Below, in pieces: positions 55,918 to 64,000 of a DNA stretch of 64,000 bases. The notes below the pieces were generated by a model that saw only the letters and a program-made list of their open reading frames with translations, was not told the DNA's origin and did not search any database. The stretch covers positions 248,001-312,000 of the forward strand of contig BROI01000009.1 of assembly GCA_027923505.1 (NCBI GenBank). The letters run 5' to 3'. Position numbers and translations under genes: made by a program. Source of the stretch: Mayamaea pseudoterrestris (lineage: Eukaryota > Bacillariophyta > Bacillariophyceae > Sellaphorales > Sellaphoraceae). The number at the start of each line of letters is the position of its first letter. Within the stretch, counting starts at the first letter, position 1.

Positions 55918-58512
55918 ATGACGACTTCAAGCAAAAGTAGCAAAAGCAAGGAGAATATAGATTCTTCAAGAGTCGCCATGGTCTGGGATCCCAAGAATCC
56001 ATACGTACTAAAGTACGTCGACAATCAATTTCGGCGCCAAGAGAAAAGCAGCAATGGACATTCGCTTCCAGTGCTCAAACAAACGCCAGCGCTCAATGGC
56101 ATTGGATGTTCCGACCCAGAACTTGCAGCATTAGGTGCCATGATTGATGCGACGGAACATTTCTATCAAGACAAGGATCAGCAACTCATCGGTAGCACTG
56201 AGGCGTGTCAGCAACTCTCCCTGCAGTACCGTCGGGCTTTGCGCAGCTGCCTTGCGGACATTGTCGCCACTCTCACGGAGAACCAGCAAGTAAACATGGA
56301 CCTTGACGCGGACAACGAGGATTATCAAGTCAACATGGAATTACTAAAGGCGACCTATCTTGTTCTGCACATTTCCGACATTTTTCTTCCTCTCATTCCT
56401 CGCTCATTGTCATCATTGACAAGATTGGATACAAACTTGGCCTGGAATCAGCCGGGACGAATCACTGCAAACTTTGTGCGCTACCTGAGAATTCAACATT
56501 ACTCTTCGCCGAACGCTTCGCCCCTCTTCCACGAGATTCAAGGTGCTCATCAGCCAGAAGGTTACGGCCGACGTTACTGGGAGCTTGTCGAAGGATTCAT
56601 TATCAGTGGCTCTTTGACGCAGGCTTGGGATTTGTTACAGCGCCATTCCTTGTATCAGCTAGGCTTGCATATGCAGAGCAAGCAGGAGGCGCGTGGAGCT
56701 GACGAAAACATGAACTCGGAGGAATACTTTCTTGCCAAGCGCGCCATGGAAATGGTGCACGCCATGGAGACGATTCAAGAAATTATGAGTCGAGCGCCCT
56801 TGCCGGGAGGACGCAATTCAGAAACTGATGATTCCGTGACACTGGGTTATCCAGAGGAAGTTTTGGATGACATGGATGTTTACGCGGACGATTTTGCAGT
56901 TCAGCCATCGGATTACAACAAGTGGGAGCTGCGTGCAAGCTCATTGAACATGAGCGCCATGTACGGCCTTCAACACCAAACTGTCATGGACAAATATCGC
57001 ACATGGCAAGACTTCGTCAAGGAGACGCGTCGAACGCTTCCTCCTGGCCGACTACCGGAATTGACACGAATCTTGTCGTTGCTGTCGGGCGACTTTTCCG
57101 AATACACTTTTACGCACTGGAGCGAAGCGTTGTTAGCCGACTTGTTGTACCGCAAGCCAGACATGCGACCGCGCGACTTGGTCAAGCGAGCTCGAAAGTT
57201 CATTCGCCTGCATAGTCCGGAGTTAAAACCAAATCTTGAACCGATTATGAGCATTATGGAAGGAAACGCAGCTAAGGCGATCTACCTTTTACAAACGTAC
57301 GGCGGACGCAGTGGAGCTGCTTTGCCAGCGACAACGGTGAGCTGCAGCTAATCGCTTTTCTATATGCTTGTCAAAGTCTATTACTTACACTTTATTGCTT
57401 GAATATTATGTCAGACTGCGCTCATTTACAATTTGTTCATGGAATCGGATATTCTGCGCCCCGAAAATATGGTTCACCTTACGAACCACCTCTACGAAGC
57501 TGCAGAAGCAATCGTTGCTTCCATGCAAGATACGCATGTTGGCGTAACTTTTGCGACTCGCCTACTTTTACCTTTTGTACTTCACGACGGGAATCGGGTT
57601 CTCCTTGCCAATATTTGCGAGATGCTTGGTCATTACTTTCCCCAAACGGATCAAGACGCCATTACGCTGATTAATCTGTGTCGTCCCCTGTTGGAAAAAA
57701 AGAGTACAGGTGCTTTGGACGCATGTTCGGATCTGGTGCTAGCACGTCATCGCTGCCATATAAATTCCATCGACTACTCCAATGCGACGAATTGGATTGT
57801 AAAAGGCATTGCGCTGGAATATCAACTTGAGCGTCCCGGATCTTGTTGCCGGACTCTAGCCAGTCAGAGTTTGCAAATGGCTGAAGCACTCATTAAAGCG
57901 GCGGCGGAAAAAAATTTGAGTGGTAATGGCATAACCGAGGACTATCTGTCTGCGAAACAGGTGATGCTCGTATTGGCGGAGACTTCGAGCACACTTTATG
58001 CAATTCCTGAAACGGAGCTACTTGTTTCTGCCGTTTCTATCTACGAAGCAATACATCATGGCGCTGAGGGAAGGAGTACTGTAGCAAAAGAGGTCATTCG
58101 TGCATTGCAGTCAGTTTCGGATCGTTTGACTTATATTCGCACCAACATCAGCGCTCCTCGCATGCATGTGTGGCTTTTGCAAATTGCGGGAAATCTTCTT
58201 GAGATGGAGATTGGACTTGGCTCAGCAACGGTGTCAACATTTGGTAAGGAAGATCTTTCGGTCTTGTCGGAGCGTTTGCAGGTGCTTAACACAATGCCAT
58301 CAACCCAACTGCCCAACGTTGACGTGGCTCATTTGGACAAGTTATTCTTGAACGCACTTGGATGGACCGAAATGAAGGTGAACAACCAATTAAAGGAGCG
58401 ACGAACCTTTTCTTGGGATGGGGCGAAGTACGGGCACATTCATTCCATCGACCTCGGGTCGTACCCTAAAGACAAACAGGAGGTAGTCGTTCGTATGATG
58501 CTTGACGATTAA
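55918..58512 (+). CDS. NUP85: Nuclear pore Y-complex subunit NUP85
   Basis: Two exons, 55918-57336 and 57415-58512, 78-bp intron (GTGAGC...ATGTCAG), 838 residues. The splice gives LPATTTALIYNLFMESDILR in frame. The protein is all-helical. Recognisable is the ACE1-like crown region: GFIISGSLTQAWDLLQRHSL, WQDFVKETRRTLPPGRL, FTHWSEALLADLLYRKPDMR, then helices through FLLPFVLHDGNRVLLANICE. NUP85 binds SEH1 and is a short arm of the Y (NUP84/NUP107) complex that coats the nuclear pore. Family assignment is from remembered pattern and length, not alignment. The last codons and stop are part of a 58-bp tandem duplication. Confidence 0.85.
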
Positions 58513-58583
58513 GCACGACGCCCCCAAAGACAAACAGGAGGCAGTCGTTCGTATGATGCTTGACGATTAAGCACGACGCCAGT
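58468..58583 (+). repeat. 58-bp tandem duplication over the end of NUP85
   Basis: Two adjacent copies, 58468-58525 and 58526-58583, start AAAGACAAACAGGAGG and include the final 14 codons and the TAA of NUP85. They differ by one base (T versus C) in about 55 shared positions. The second copy is 3' UTR only. The near identity suggests a young duplication. Confidence 0.95.
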
Positions 58584-58736
58584 TGCACTGTCTGGTACAC
58601 GAACCAAGTAATTATCAGCTCATATATTTAAAGCTGCCCAAATAGCTCATCCTCGTAGGTCTAAAATTACTTGTGTAAATGAAATGGCTCGTTGTTTATC
58701 ATTTATCAATCATGCAGCGTGACTGCACGCTAAAGC

Positions 58737-59134
58737 TTAACTTTTCTTTACGGAGACAATGAGCGGACCAACATTATCGCCGGTCGCTTCATTGTGCTTC
58801 TGATGGGTACCGTCGCATAGTGGAAAAGTTCCAGACAGCCAGCATCGGCAATAAACCTTCTTTCCCTTTTCAATCTCGTCCATTGTGGCTACCTTAGGAG
58901 AGTCAAGATCGATCTAAAAAGGGAGAGGAACAGATAATGTGCTCAGTGCATACAAGGATTAAGGCGTAAAGGAGTGACACATGAGGTACTTACCATGAGG
59001 TTAATTTTGGTTTCGCCCTCCTTTGGTGTGTACTCCGCCGCTGCTGCCGACAATCCCGTCATAGCACGACGACTCTGGACAATTGAAAAGGCCAAGGCCT
59101 TTGCAATGATCAGTGAAAATATCAAGAGCTTCAT
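58737..59134 (-). CDS. Plastid-type NEET (CDGSH) iron-sulfur protein
   Basis: Two exons, 59134-58994 and 58913-58737, 80-bp intron (GTAAGT...TTTTTAG), 105 residues. Exon 1 encodes a signal peptide plus plastid motif: [20 protein letters not shown]. Exon 2 holds the CDGSH domain: [20 protein letters not shown], giving Cys, Cys, Cys and His at the spacing C-X-C-X(8)-C-X(3)-H that binds a 2Fe-2S cluster. NEET proteins handle iron-sulfur clusters and redox signals; plants have a chloroplast/mitochondrial member. Here Ala-Phe targeting suggests the plastid. Such a short two-exon gene is easy to miss. Confidence 0.9.
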
Positions 59135-59328
59135 TACTTGTAGTAAAGAAAACAGATGGATTGGTGAGCAAACGAAAATGAAGTTATCTGATGGGCGGGA
59201 AGTGCGGCTGCCATGGCCCGGGGAACTTCTTGGAAGACATCACTGACGTATGTTCCTTGTTAGCTATTTTCACACAACCAATAAACGCTAGAATTTTCTG
59301 GTTTATCGCAAGCTAAATAGTTGTAATT
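59135..59328. other. Intergenic region without a supported gene
   Basis: Between the NEET gene start and the end of RPL4, 194 bp. Nothing recognised. Confidence 0.3.
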
Positions 59329-60583
59329 CTACTCCAAAGTAAATCCATTCGCACAGATATCTCCTTGTTTCGAAACCTTTTCGTAAAACGCTTTTCCAGC
59401 CGCCTTGTACTGCTTCTTATCCTTGGCCTGCTGACGCTTGGCCGCCAAGATTTCCGCCTTCTTCGATGCGCGAGTTGCTTCCGCACTAGCCTGAGCACGA
59501 CGTTTAGCAGCGGCATAAGGATCAAGGGCTTCCAAAGCCTCCAAGGAGCGGAGCGGGTTGCGCTTGGGAGCATGCTGCTTCTGTCCTGCCTTGGGCGCCT
59601 TGAGAATGCTTTGAATTTCGTCAGAGTTGATGATACGGGCAATGTCGGCATTGGTCATGGCCGCTGTCGGAATGCGTTTGCCGCCCTCTCCGTATATCGT
59701 TTCAAGGGCATCAAAAGCAGCTTGAGACCAGATGCAAAAGCGTCCCATGTGTCCACCAGGAGCAAGTTGCAGCAAGTTCAAGCGGTCGACGCAGCAAAGC
59801 TCAACTCCAGGCAAATTGCGAAAAGCCTGTTCAACACCATCGTTGGCTTTATAAATGACCAAAGGTCCTCGTCGAAGGACGTAACGGCGGTTGCGCATCT
59901 TACCCTTACCGGCGCGAACCTGCTTCGAGTCGGCAGCCTTCTCCATGTCCGCAAGAGCTCCAACGGCATTAAGAATATCCTTGGCGACGGAAGTCTTCTT
60001 GGAGGCTTCGATGGAAGATTCCATAACAAGAGGAATCTCCGGAACCTCATCAATCACATGTCCACGCGCCATGACGAGAGCAGGGACAGCGGAGGCGGCA
60101 AGAGCCGACGCCACGGCGTAACGCTTTTGCGAAATGTTGATCTTCTTGTTCCACTTGCGCCAAGTTTTGGTCGGGGCGAACATGCGACCACCGCGACACA
60201 TGTTACCTGTGATTATTAGAGTGGCGAAACAAGCAATGAAAAGTATGAGCATCTATTGTTGTGCTGTAGGAGTGAGACGCGTTTGTCGCAACAGCGAAGT
60301 AATGTTACGTACCGTAAGCACCCTGTCCGGAGCGTGAAGTTCCGCCGCCTCCTACACGAGGAATACGGGCAACAGCACGACCAGTACCCCAAGATTCGGC
60401 AACAACTTGCTTTCCAGCGCGAATGTTCACGGCATAGGCCTGGCGATGGTTCTTGTTCATGTTCGTGTGGACGAACTGAACAATGTCCGGACGGAGAGGT
60501 GCCGTCATGACAGCGGGGAGAGTTGTCTCTCCGACTTTTTCGCCTGAAAGGCCAAAGACAGTAACAAGGGGACGAGCAGACAT
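59329..60583 (-). CDS. RPL4: 60S ribosomal protein L4 (uL4)
   Basis: Two exons, 60583-60313 and 60206-59329, 106-bp intron (GTACGT...ATCACAG), 382 residues. The splice restores the loop [24 protein letters not shown], the internal loop of uL4 that reaches the peptide exit tunnel. Family sequence includes [54 protein letters not shown], and a basic C-terminal extension ([20 protein letters not shown]) typical of eukaryotic L4. It is part of the large subunit. Length is within the eukaryotic range (360-430). Confidence 0.97.
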
Positions 60584-61132
60584 GATGACGAACAGTTACT
60601 CTGCAGCCTTCGATTGGGAATTAAAGACGAGTGATGGCAAAAGCTATGCAGAATGGTATTGCAAGGAGAGTGCGGACGAAGATAGTAAGGCGGTAAGTTG
60701 AAACGCTGCGTCGCATACCTTTTCCAGCCACGTCGTACCGGTACAAAAAGTTGTCGAACGTTGTACGTCGTACCGGTACGACTACCTAGGGTACTGTAGT
60801 CATTAGTAGCATAATGTTGTAGATGCCGTTGCAGTACGTCGCCAGGCAAATGCATTGTATTCTCATACAGTACAACTATGAAAAGCCCAACAATCGGTAC
60901 TTATACTTATAATCAATGCGCGACCAAGTGCATCTATTAGTGTGTCCTTCCTGTTGTTTTTTTGCTTCAAGTCCACCAAGACAACACTTTATCGAAGCAG
61001 CAATAACGCGTATACTAGCTTGCGCGACCGAAAAGCGGACTGAGAACCTGGATATGCAAGTCAGAGGAATGGGCGCTCCATACATCAGTTGAGAGATCCG
61101 AGCAGAATTTAAAAAACTTGCGAGAAATGCCA
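60584..61132. promoter_or_regulatory. RPL4 upstream region with two TACCGGTA palindromes
   Basis: Contains TACCGGTA at 60737-60744 and 60772-60779. On the plus strand an ATG at 60582 opens a 37-codon frame ending in a good donor (GCG|GTAAGT at 60694) and could be an exon of an unproven antisense gene. Confidence 0.45.
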
Positions 61133-61905
61133 CTACACGCGGCGTGACGAGATGATATTTGCAATATCGGCTATGTAAGACGCGCTTTCTTCATTCAAAT
61201 CGGCCAGTGTGTGACTTTCTGGATCCTTTGGAGCGTCTGGCAGCAGGCACAACGCCCACTGCAGCCAATGCGAGTCCATACCACCGCCGCCACCACCACC
61301 ACGCCGCCACCACCTGCAATGCGCTCGTCCATCCAATTGCGGATAAGCAAGACGACAAGCGATAATACACCATTATAAATAGCCACCTCTGTTCAAAGGT
61401 GCTTATCGCAGCCGACTGATTGGAAGAGGGCACACAATCGGCAATGATTGTGAAGTGTGTAGGCTGTCGGTATTGAAATGGCACAGGCAAGAGCCACGAG
61501 AACGCGCCACACCAGCAGGTCCTGGAAAGACGTAGATACTGATTCGCTATAAGTGGCAAGGCTCCATCCAAGAGCAGCAGCAACAGTTAAAGTCTGTTGA
61601 TTCCATTGATCAGATGCAACGCCAAAGCCCACCGACGCCAGAGCAAAGAGAGAGGCGGTAAACACGGTCGATGCCAAGCATATTCTGAAGGATCTATATA
61701 CACTGCGACGTTCATCGCGGTATGAGCAGTTGCTGAGTTTCGAAAGTAAACATTGTTCTTAAATGAAACTCTCGACATCTCGACCATTGTGATAGACATG
61801 TGATAGGTGAGCCGGAGTGGGACAACAAGCCTCGTCGCCCATGAACTGGCGCTTCGTCGGTCGCGTCATCCGCCTCTTTTGTAGTTGAGCATTTCCATTT
61901 TTGAT
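61133..61905 (-). other. Possible small membrane-protein gene, exon structure unresolved
   Basis: Two minus-strand stretches look coding but lie in different frames and I found no convincing splice between them. The first (61393-61677 and ~60 bases upstream) has two hydrophobic helices: ASTVFTASLFALASVGFGVA and VWRVLVALACAISIPTAY. The second ends at 61133 with MDSHWLQWALCLLPDAPKDP and a charged C-terminus after a GGN-rich run near 61280-61310. No ATG for the first stretch is visible without another exon. This may be one gene of three or more exons. Confidence 0.3.
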
Positions 61906-62187
61906 AAGTCGCTATTTGAAGCAAGTGATGATGTTGCCGATATCGTTGCGTGAAAGGATTCGGACTGGCATATTTGACAAAGCATCGATATAAATCGAAG
62001 CAATGAAGGGTACTACTGGTAGATATAAATATATACCTGTATGTCTGTTTCATCTACGGTAGCTCTTGTCCCAAGAATACTTCCCTTCGCTATGTATGAT
62101 ATGTATGTACGCTACGAAACTGATCAAATACTGTAATGAAAGGCAGCGCATGCAATCGAGCCACTGGGCCAATAAATTTGATATCTT
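61906..62187. other. Region without a supported gene
   Basis: AT-rich compared with the flanks, no open frame with family resemblance and no repeat. A minus-strand frame (to 62053) is not convincing. Confidence 0.3.
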
Positions 62188-62422
62188 TCAAAGTTTTTGA
62201 CAGCACTCTTTGTGCCACAGTCGACGTCCGTTGAGTATCAAAGTTTTTGGCACTACTGTTTGAGCCACAGTCGGCGTGCGTTGAAAATCAAAGTTTTTGG
62301 CCCTACTGTTGGAGCGACAGTCGACGTACGTTGAGAATCAAAGTTTTTGGCACTACTGTTTGGGTCACAGTCGACGTACGTTGAAAATCAAAGGTTTTGG
62401 CACTACTGTTTGAGCCACAGTC
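62188..62422 (+). repeat. 50-bp minisatellite, about 4.7 copies
   Basis: Unit starts TCAAAGTTTTTGGCACTACT and continues ...CACAGTCGACGTACGTTGA. Copies start at 62188, 62238, 62288, 62338 and 62388, exactly 50 bp apart; the last is cut short at 62422. Copies differ by a few bases each. Each carries a CGTACG-type palindromic core (GTCGACGTACGTTGA). Located ~200 bp before the adenylosuccinate lyase start. Confidence 0.95.
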
Positions 62423-62616
62423 AAACTCGACTACGTGATATCCATGACCAAGGAAATGAATAATCTCGCGGACACCATCCGTTTCCCATCCACTGTCAGT
62501 GTCTTTTCGACGGAGCTGCACTCCTTCGTTCATTCATGTTATCTACCCTACTTATTTTGCTCTGCTCTTTCATTACATCGCAAATCGTTTCCAGCTCAGT
62601 GAACAACACTTGTCAA
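62423..62616. promoter_or_regulatory. Upstream region of adenylosuccinate lyase
   Basis: Short AT-containing leader between the minisatellite and the lyase ATG. No element recognised beyond the adjacent repeat. Confidence 0.35.
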
Positions 62617-64000
62617 ATGCAGACTAATGCTGAGCTTTTCCTTGACGCCGCCAAGGGCTTCCCAGATGACGGGCTCCAAAATCATCGCAAGTACGACCAT
62701 CCGCTCGTCGAGCGCTACGCTACCAAGGAAATGTCTTTGATCTGGTCGCCGGCAATGAAGTTTACGACGTGGCGAAAGCTTTGGACTGCTCTGGCCACCG
62801 CTGAGCAGGAACTTGGGGTTGATATCAGTGACGAGCAGTTGGAAGTCATGCGAAGCAAGATTTATCACATAGACTGGGAGCTGGCCGAAAAGAAGGAGGC
62901 AGAGTTTCGTCACGATGTCATGGGACATGTCCACGAGTTTGGAACTACCGACGGCAAGGATAATGTCGCCATGCCGGTCATACATTTGGGTGCAACTTCG
63001 TGCTACGTTGGCGACAATACCGACATTATTCAGCTACGCATGGCACTGGAATTAGTTCAGAGGAAAATTGTCAAGGTCATTTACACGCTTAAACAATTCG
63101 CCGTCAAGTTTAAGGACATGCCGACGCTGGGATTTACGCACTTTCAGCCGGCGCAGTTGACTACAGTTGGTAAGCGAGCGACGCTTTGGATGCAGGACCT
63201 ATTGATGGACTTGGAGCGGGTCACGCAGGAAATTGAAACGCTTCCCATGCGTGGCGTCAAGGGAACGACTGGAACGCAGGCATCATTCCTCGACCTGTTT
63301 GATGGTGATCATGAAAAAGTCAAGCTGTTGAATAAGCGAGTCTGCGCGCTCATGGGCTTTGACCGAGCGATTGCTGTCTCGGGTCAAACCTATACTCGCA
63401 AGATCGACTTTTATATTTTGAGCGTTCTCAGTGGTATTGCACAAAGTGCGTACAAGATGTGCGCCGATATTCGATTGCTAGCGAACCTCAAGGAAGTCGA
63501 GGAACCATTTGCCAAAACGCAGATTGGCAGTAGCGCCATGGCCTACAAGCGCAACCCCATGCGATCGGAGCGTGTGTGCTCATTGGCGCGCTACGTTATG
63601 GGCTTGCCCGATGGTGCAGGACACACACATGCGAACCAGTGGTTTGAACGTACACTGGACGACTCGGCGATTCGACGCATCATTTTGCCCGAAGGTTTTT
63701 TAGCGGTGGACGTCATCTTGGGACTCTTGGAGAACATTAGTGATGGCCTGCATGTGTGGCCAGAAGTCGTTCGTTCGCACGTCATGGCGGAGCTTCCGTT
63801 TATGGCGACAGAAAACATTTTGATGGAGTGTGTTAAGGCGGGAGGCGATCGCCAAGAGCTGCATGAACTTATCCGACAACATTCCATGGAAGCTGGTGCG
63901 GTCGTCAAGGGCCAAGGCAAGCCTAATGATTTGCTGGATCGCATTAACAGAGACCCGGCATTCAAGGCTATTCATGATAGACTTGAAACAATGGTGGATC
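62617..64000 (+). CDS. ADSL: Adenylosuccinate lyase, 3' partial
   Basis: Frame open from ATG 62617 (MQTNAELFLDAAKGFPDDGL) to the window end, 461 codons; the last ~15-20 percent is missing. Fumarase/aspartase-superfamily marks: HLGATSCYVGDNTDIIQLR, TLGFTHFQPAQLTTVGKR (catalytic His), GVKGTTGTQASFL, TGQTYTRK-like SGQTYTRKIDFY and the signature loop QIGSSAMAYKRNPMRSE with the catalytic Ser (most homologs read SSAMPYKRNP; here Ala replaces Pro). Text is closer to animal-type than bacterial-type lyases. It cleaves SAICAR and adenylosuccinate in purine synthesis, in the cytosol by lack of a signal. Confidence 0.95.
   Translation, partial: MQTNAELFLDAAKGFPDDGLQNHRKYDHPLVERYATKEMSLIWSPAMKFTTWRKLWTALATAEQELGVDISDEQLEVMRSKIYHIDWELAEKKEAEFRHDVMGHVHEFGTTDGKDNVAMPVIHLGATSCYVGDNTDIIQLRMALELVQRKIVKVIYTLKQFAVKFKDMPTLGFTHFQPAQLTTVGKRATLWMQDLLMDLERVTQEIETLPMRGVKGTTGTQASFLDLFDGDHEKVKLLNKRVCALMGFDRAIAVSGQTYTRKIDFYILSVLSGIAQSAYKMCADIRLLANLKEVEEPFAKTQIGSSAMAYKRNPMRSERVCSLARYVMGLPDGAGHTHANQWFERTLDDSAIRRIILPEGFLAVDVILGLLENISDGLHVWPEVVRSHVMAELPFMATENILMECVKAGGDRQELHELIRQHSMEAGAVVKGQGKPNDLLDRINRDPAFKAIHDRLETMVD

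Noticed and set aside
59365-60219. Plus-strand frame of 284 codons opposite RPL4
   Set aside because: The minus strand is RPL4 with conserved sequence throughout; this frame is its shadow.

Overview
The window looks like nuclear DNA of a photosynthetic stramenopile, most likely a pennate diatom of the Phaeodactylum type. The reasons are: genes packed on both strands with few, short GT-AG introns (about 67-263 bp); at least seven predicted preproteins with an N-terminal signal peptide ending in an Ala-Phe type motif (GFAPSAR, NAFLLPF, AAFSS, NAFALVPP, EAFAPP, LAFSIVQ, TAFGLA), the hallmark of import into secondary red-lineage plastids; and typical eukaryotic single-copy genes (CCT5, RPL4, RPN12, SEC31, NUP85, SSU72, AP-4 sigma, ISWI). 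The species call is inference. No rRNA, tRNA, CRISPR, transposon or virus-like element was recognised.

Layout. 1-8 kb: 3' part of an ApaH-like phosphatase, AP-4 sigma (3 exons), plastid Cpn60, an FHA (kanadaptin-like) protein, a plastid-type HAD phosphatase. 8-16.6 kb: proteasome RPN12, arogenate/prephenate dehydrogenase, two uncharacterised plastid-type proteins read divergently, a class I aminotransferase, a VIT1/CCC1 iron transporter. 16.9-27.5 kb: a SET-domain protein, an acidic Cys-rich type I membrane protein, a 1986-residue soluble adenylyl cyclase (sAC/ADCY10 type; four exons), a small mitochondrial-looking protein. 27.7-35.3 kb: CCT5, presequence protease, an hnRNP H/F-like RNA-binding protein. 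35.6-44.8 kb: a small tail-anchored protein, an atypical acetolactate synthase, a protein kinase, SSU72, SEC31 with a WW domain. 44.8-58.5 kb: an ISWI remodeler with two HMG boxes and a 12-nt exon, a 1304-residue polytopic membrane protein, a choline-transporter-like protein, NUP85. 58.7-64 kb: a plastid-type NEET iron-sulfur protein, RPL4, an unresolved small region, a 50-bp minisatellite and the 5' part of adenylosuccinate lyase.

The genes do not form one pathway. Recurring themes are plastid function (chaperonin, aromatic and branched-chain amino-acid synthesis, presequence disposal, NEET protein, unknown preproteins) and endomembrane traffic (AP-4, SEC31). Many genes are divergent pairs with start codons about 280-570 bp apart. 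The most striking non-coding signal is the palindrome TACCGGTA: I found at least 16 copies by eye, nearly all between genes and often within 300 bp of a start codon. The splice models below were built by matching reading frame, GT-AG sites and remembered family sequences; no alignment or transcript data were available.
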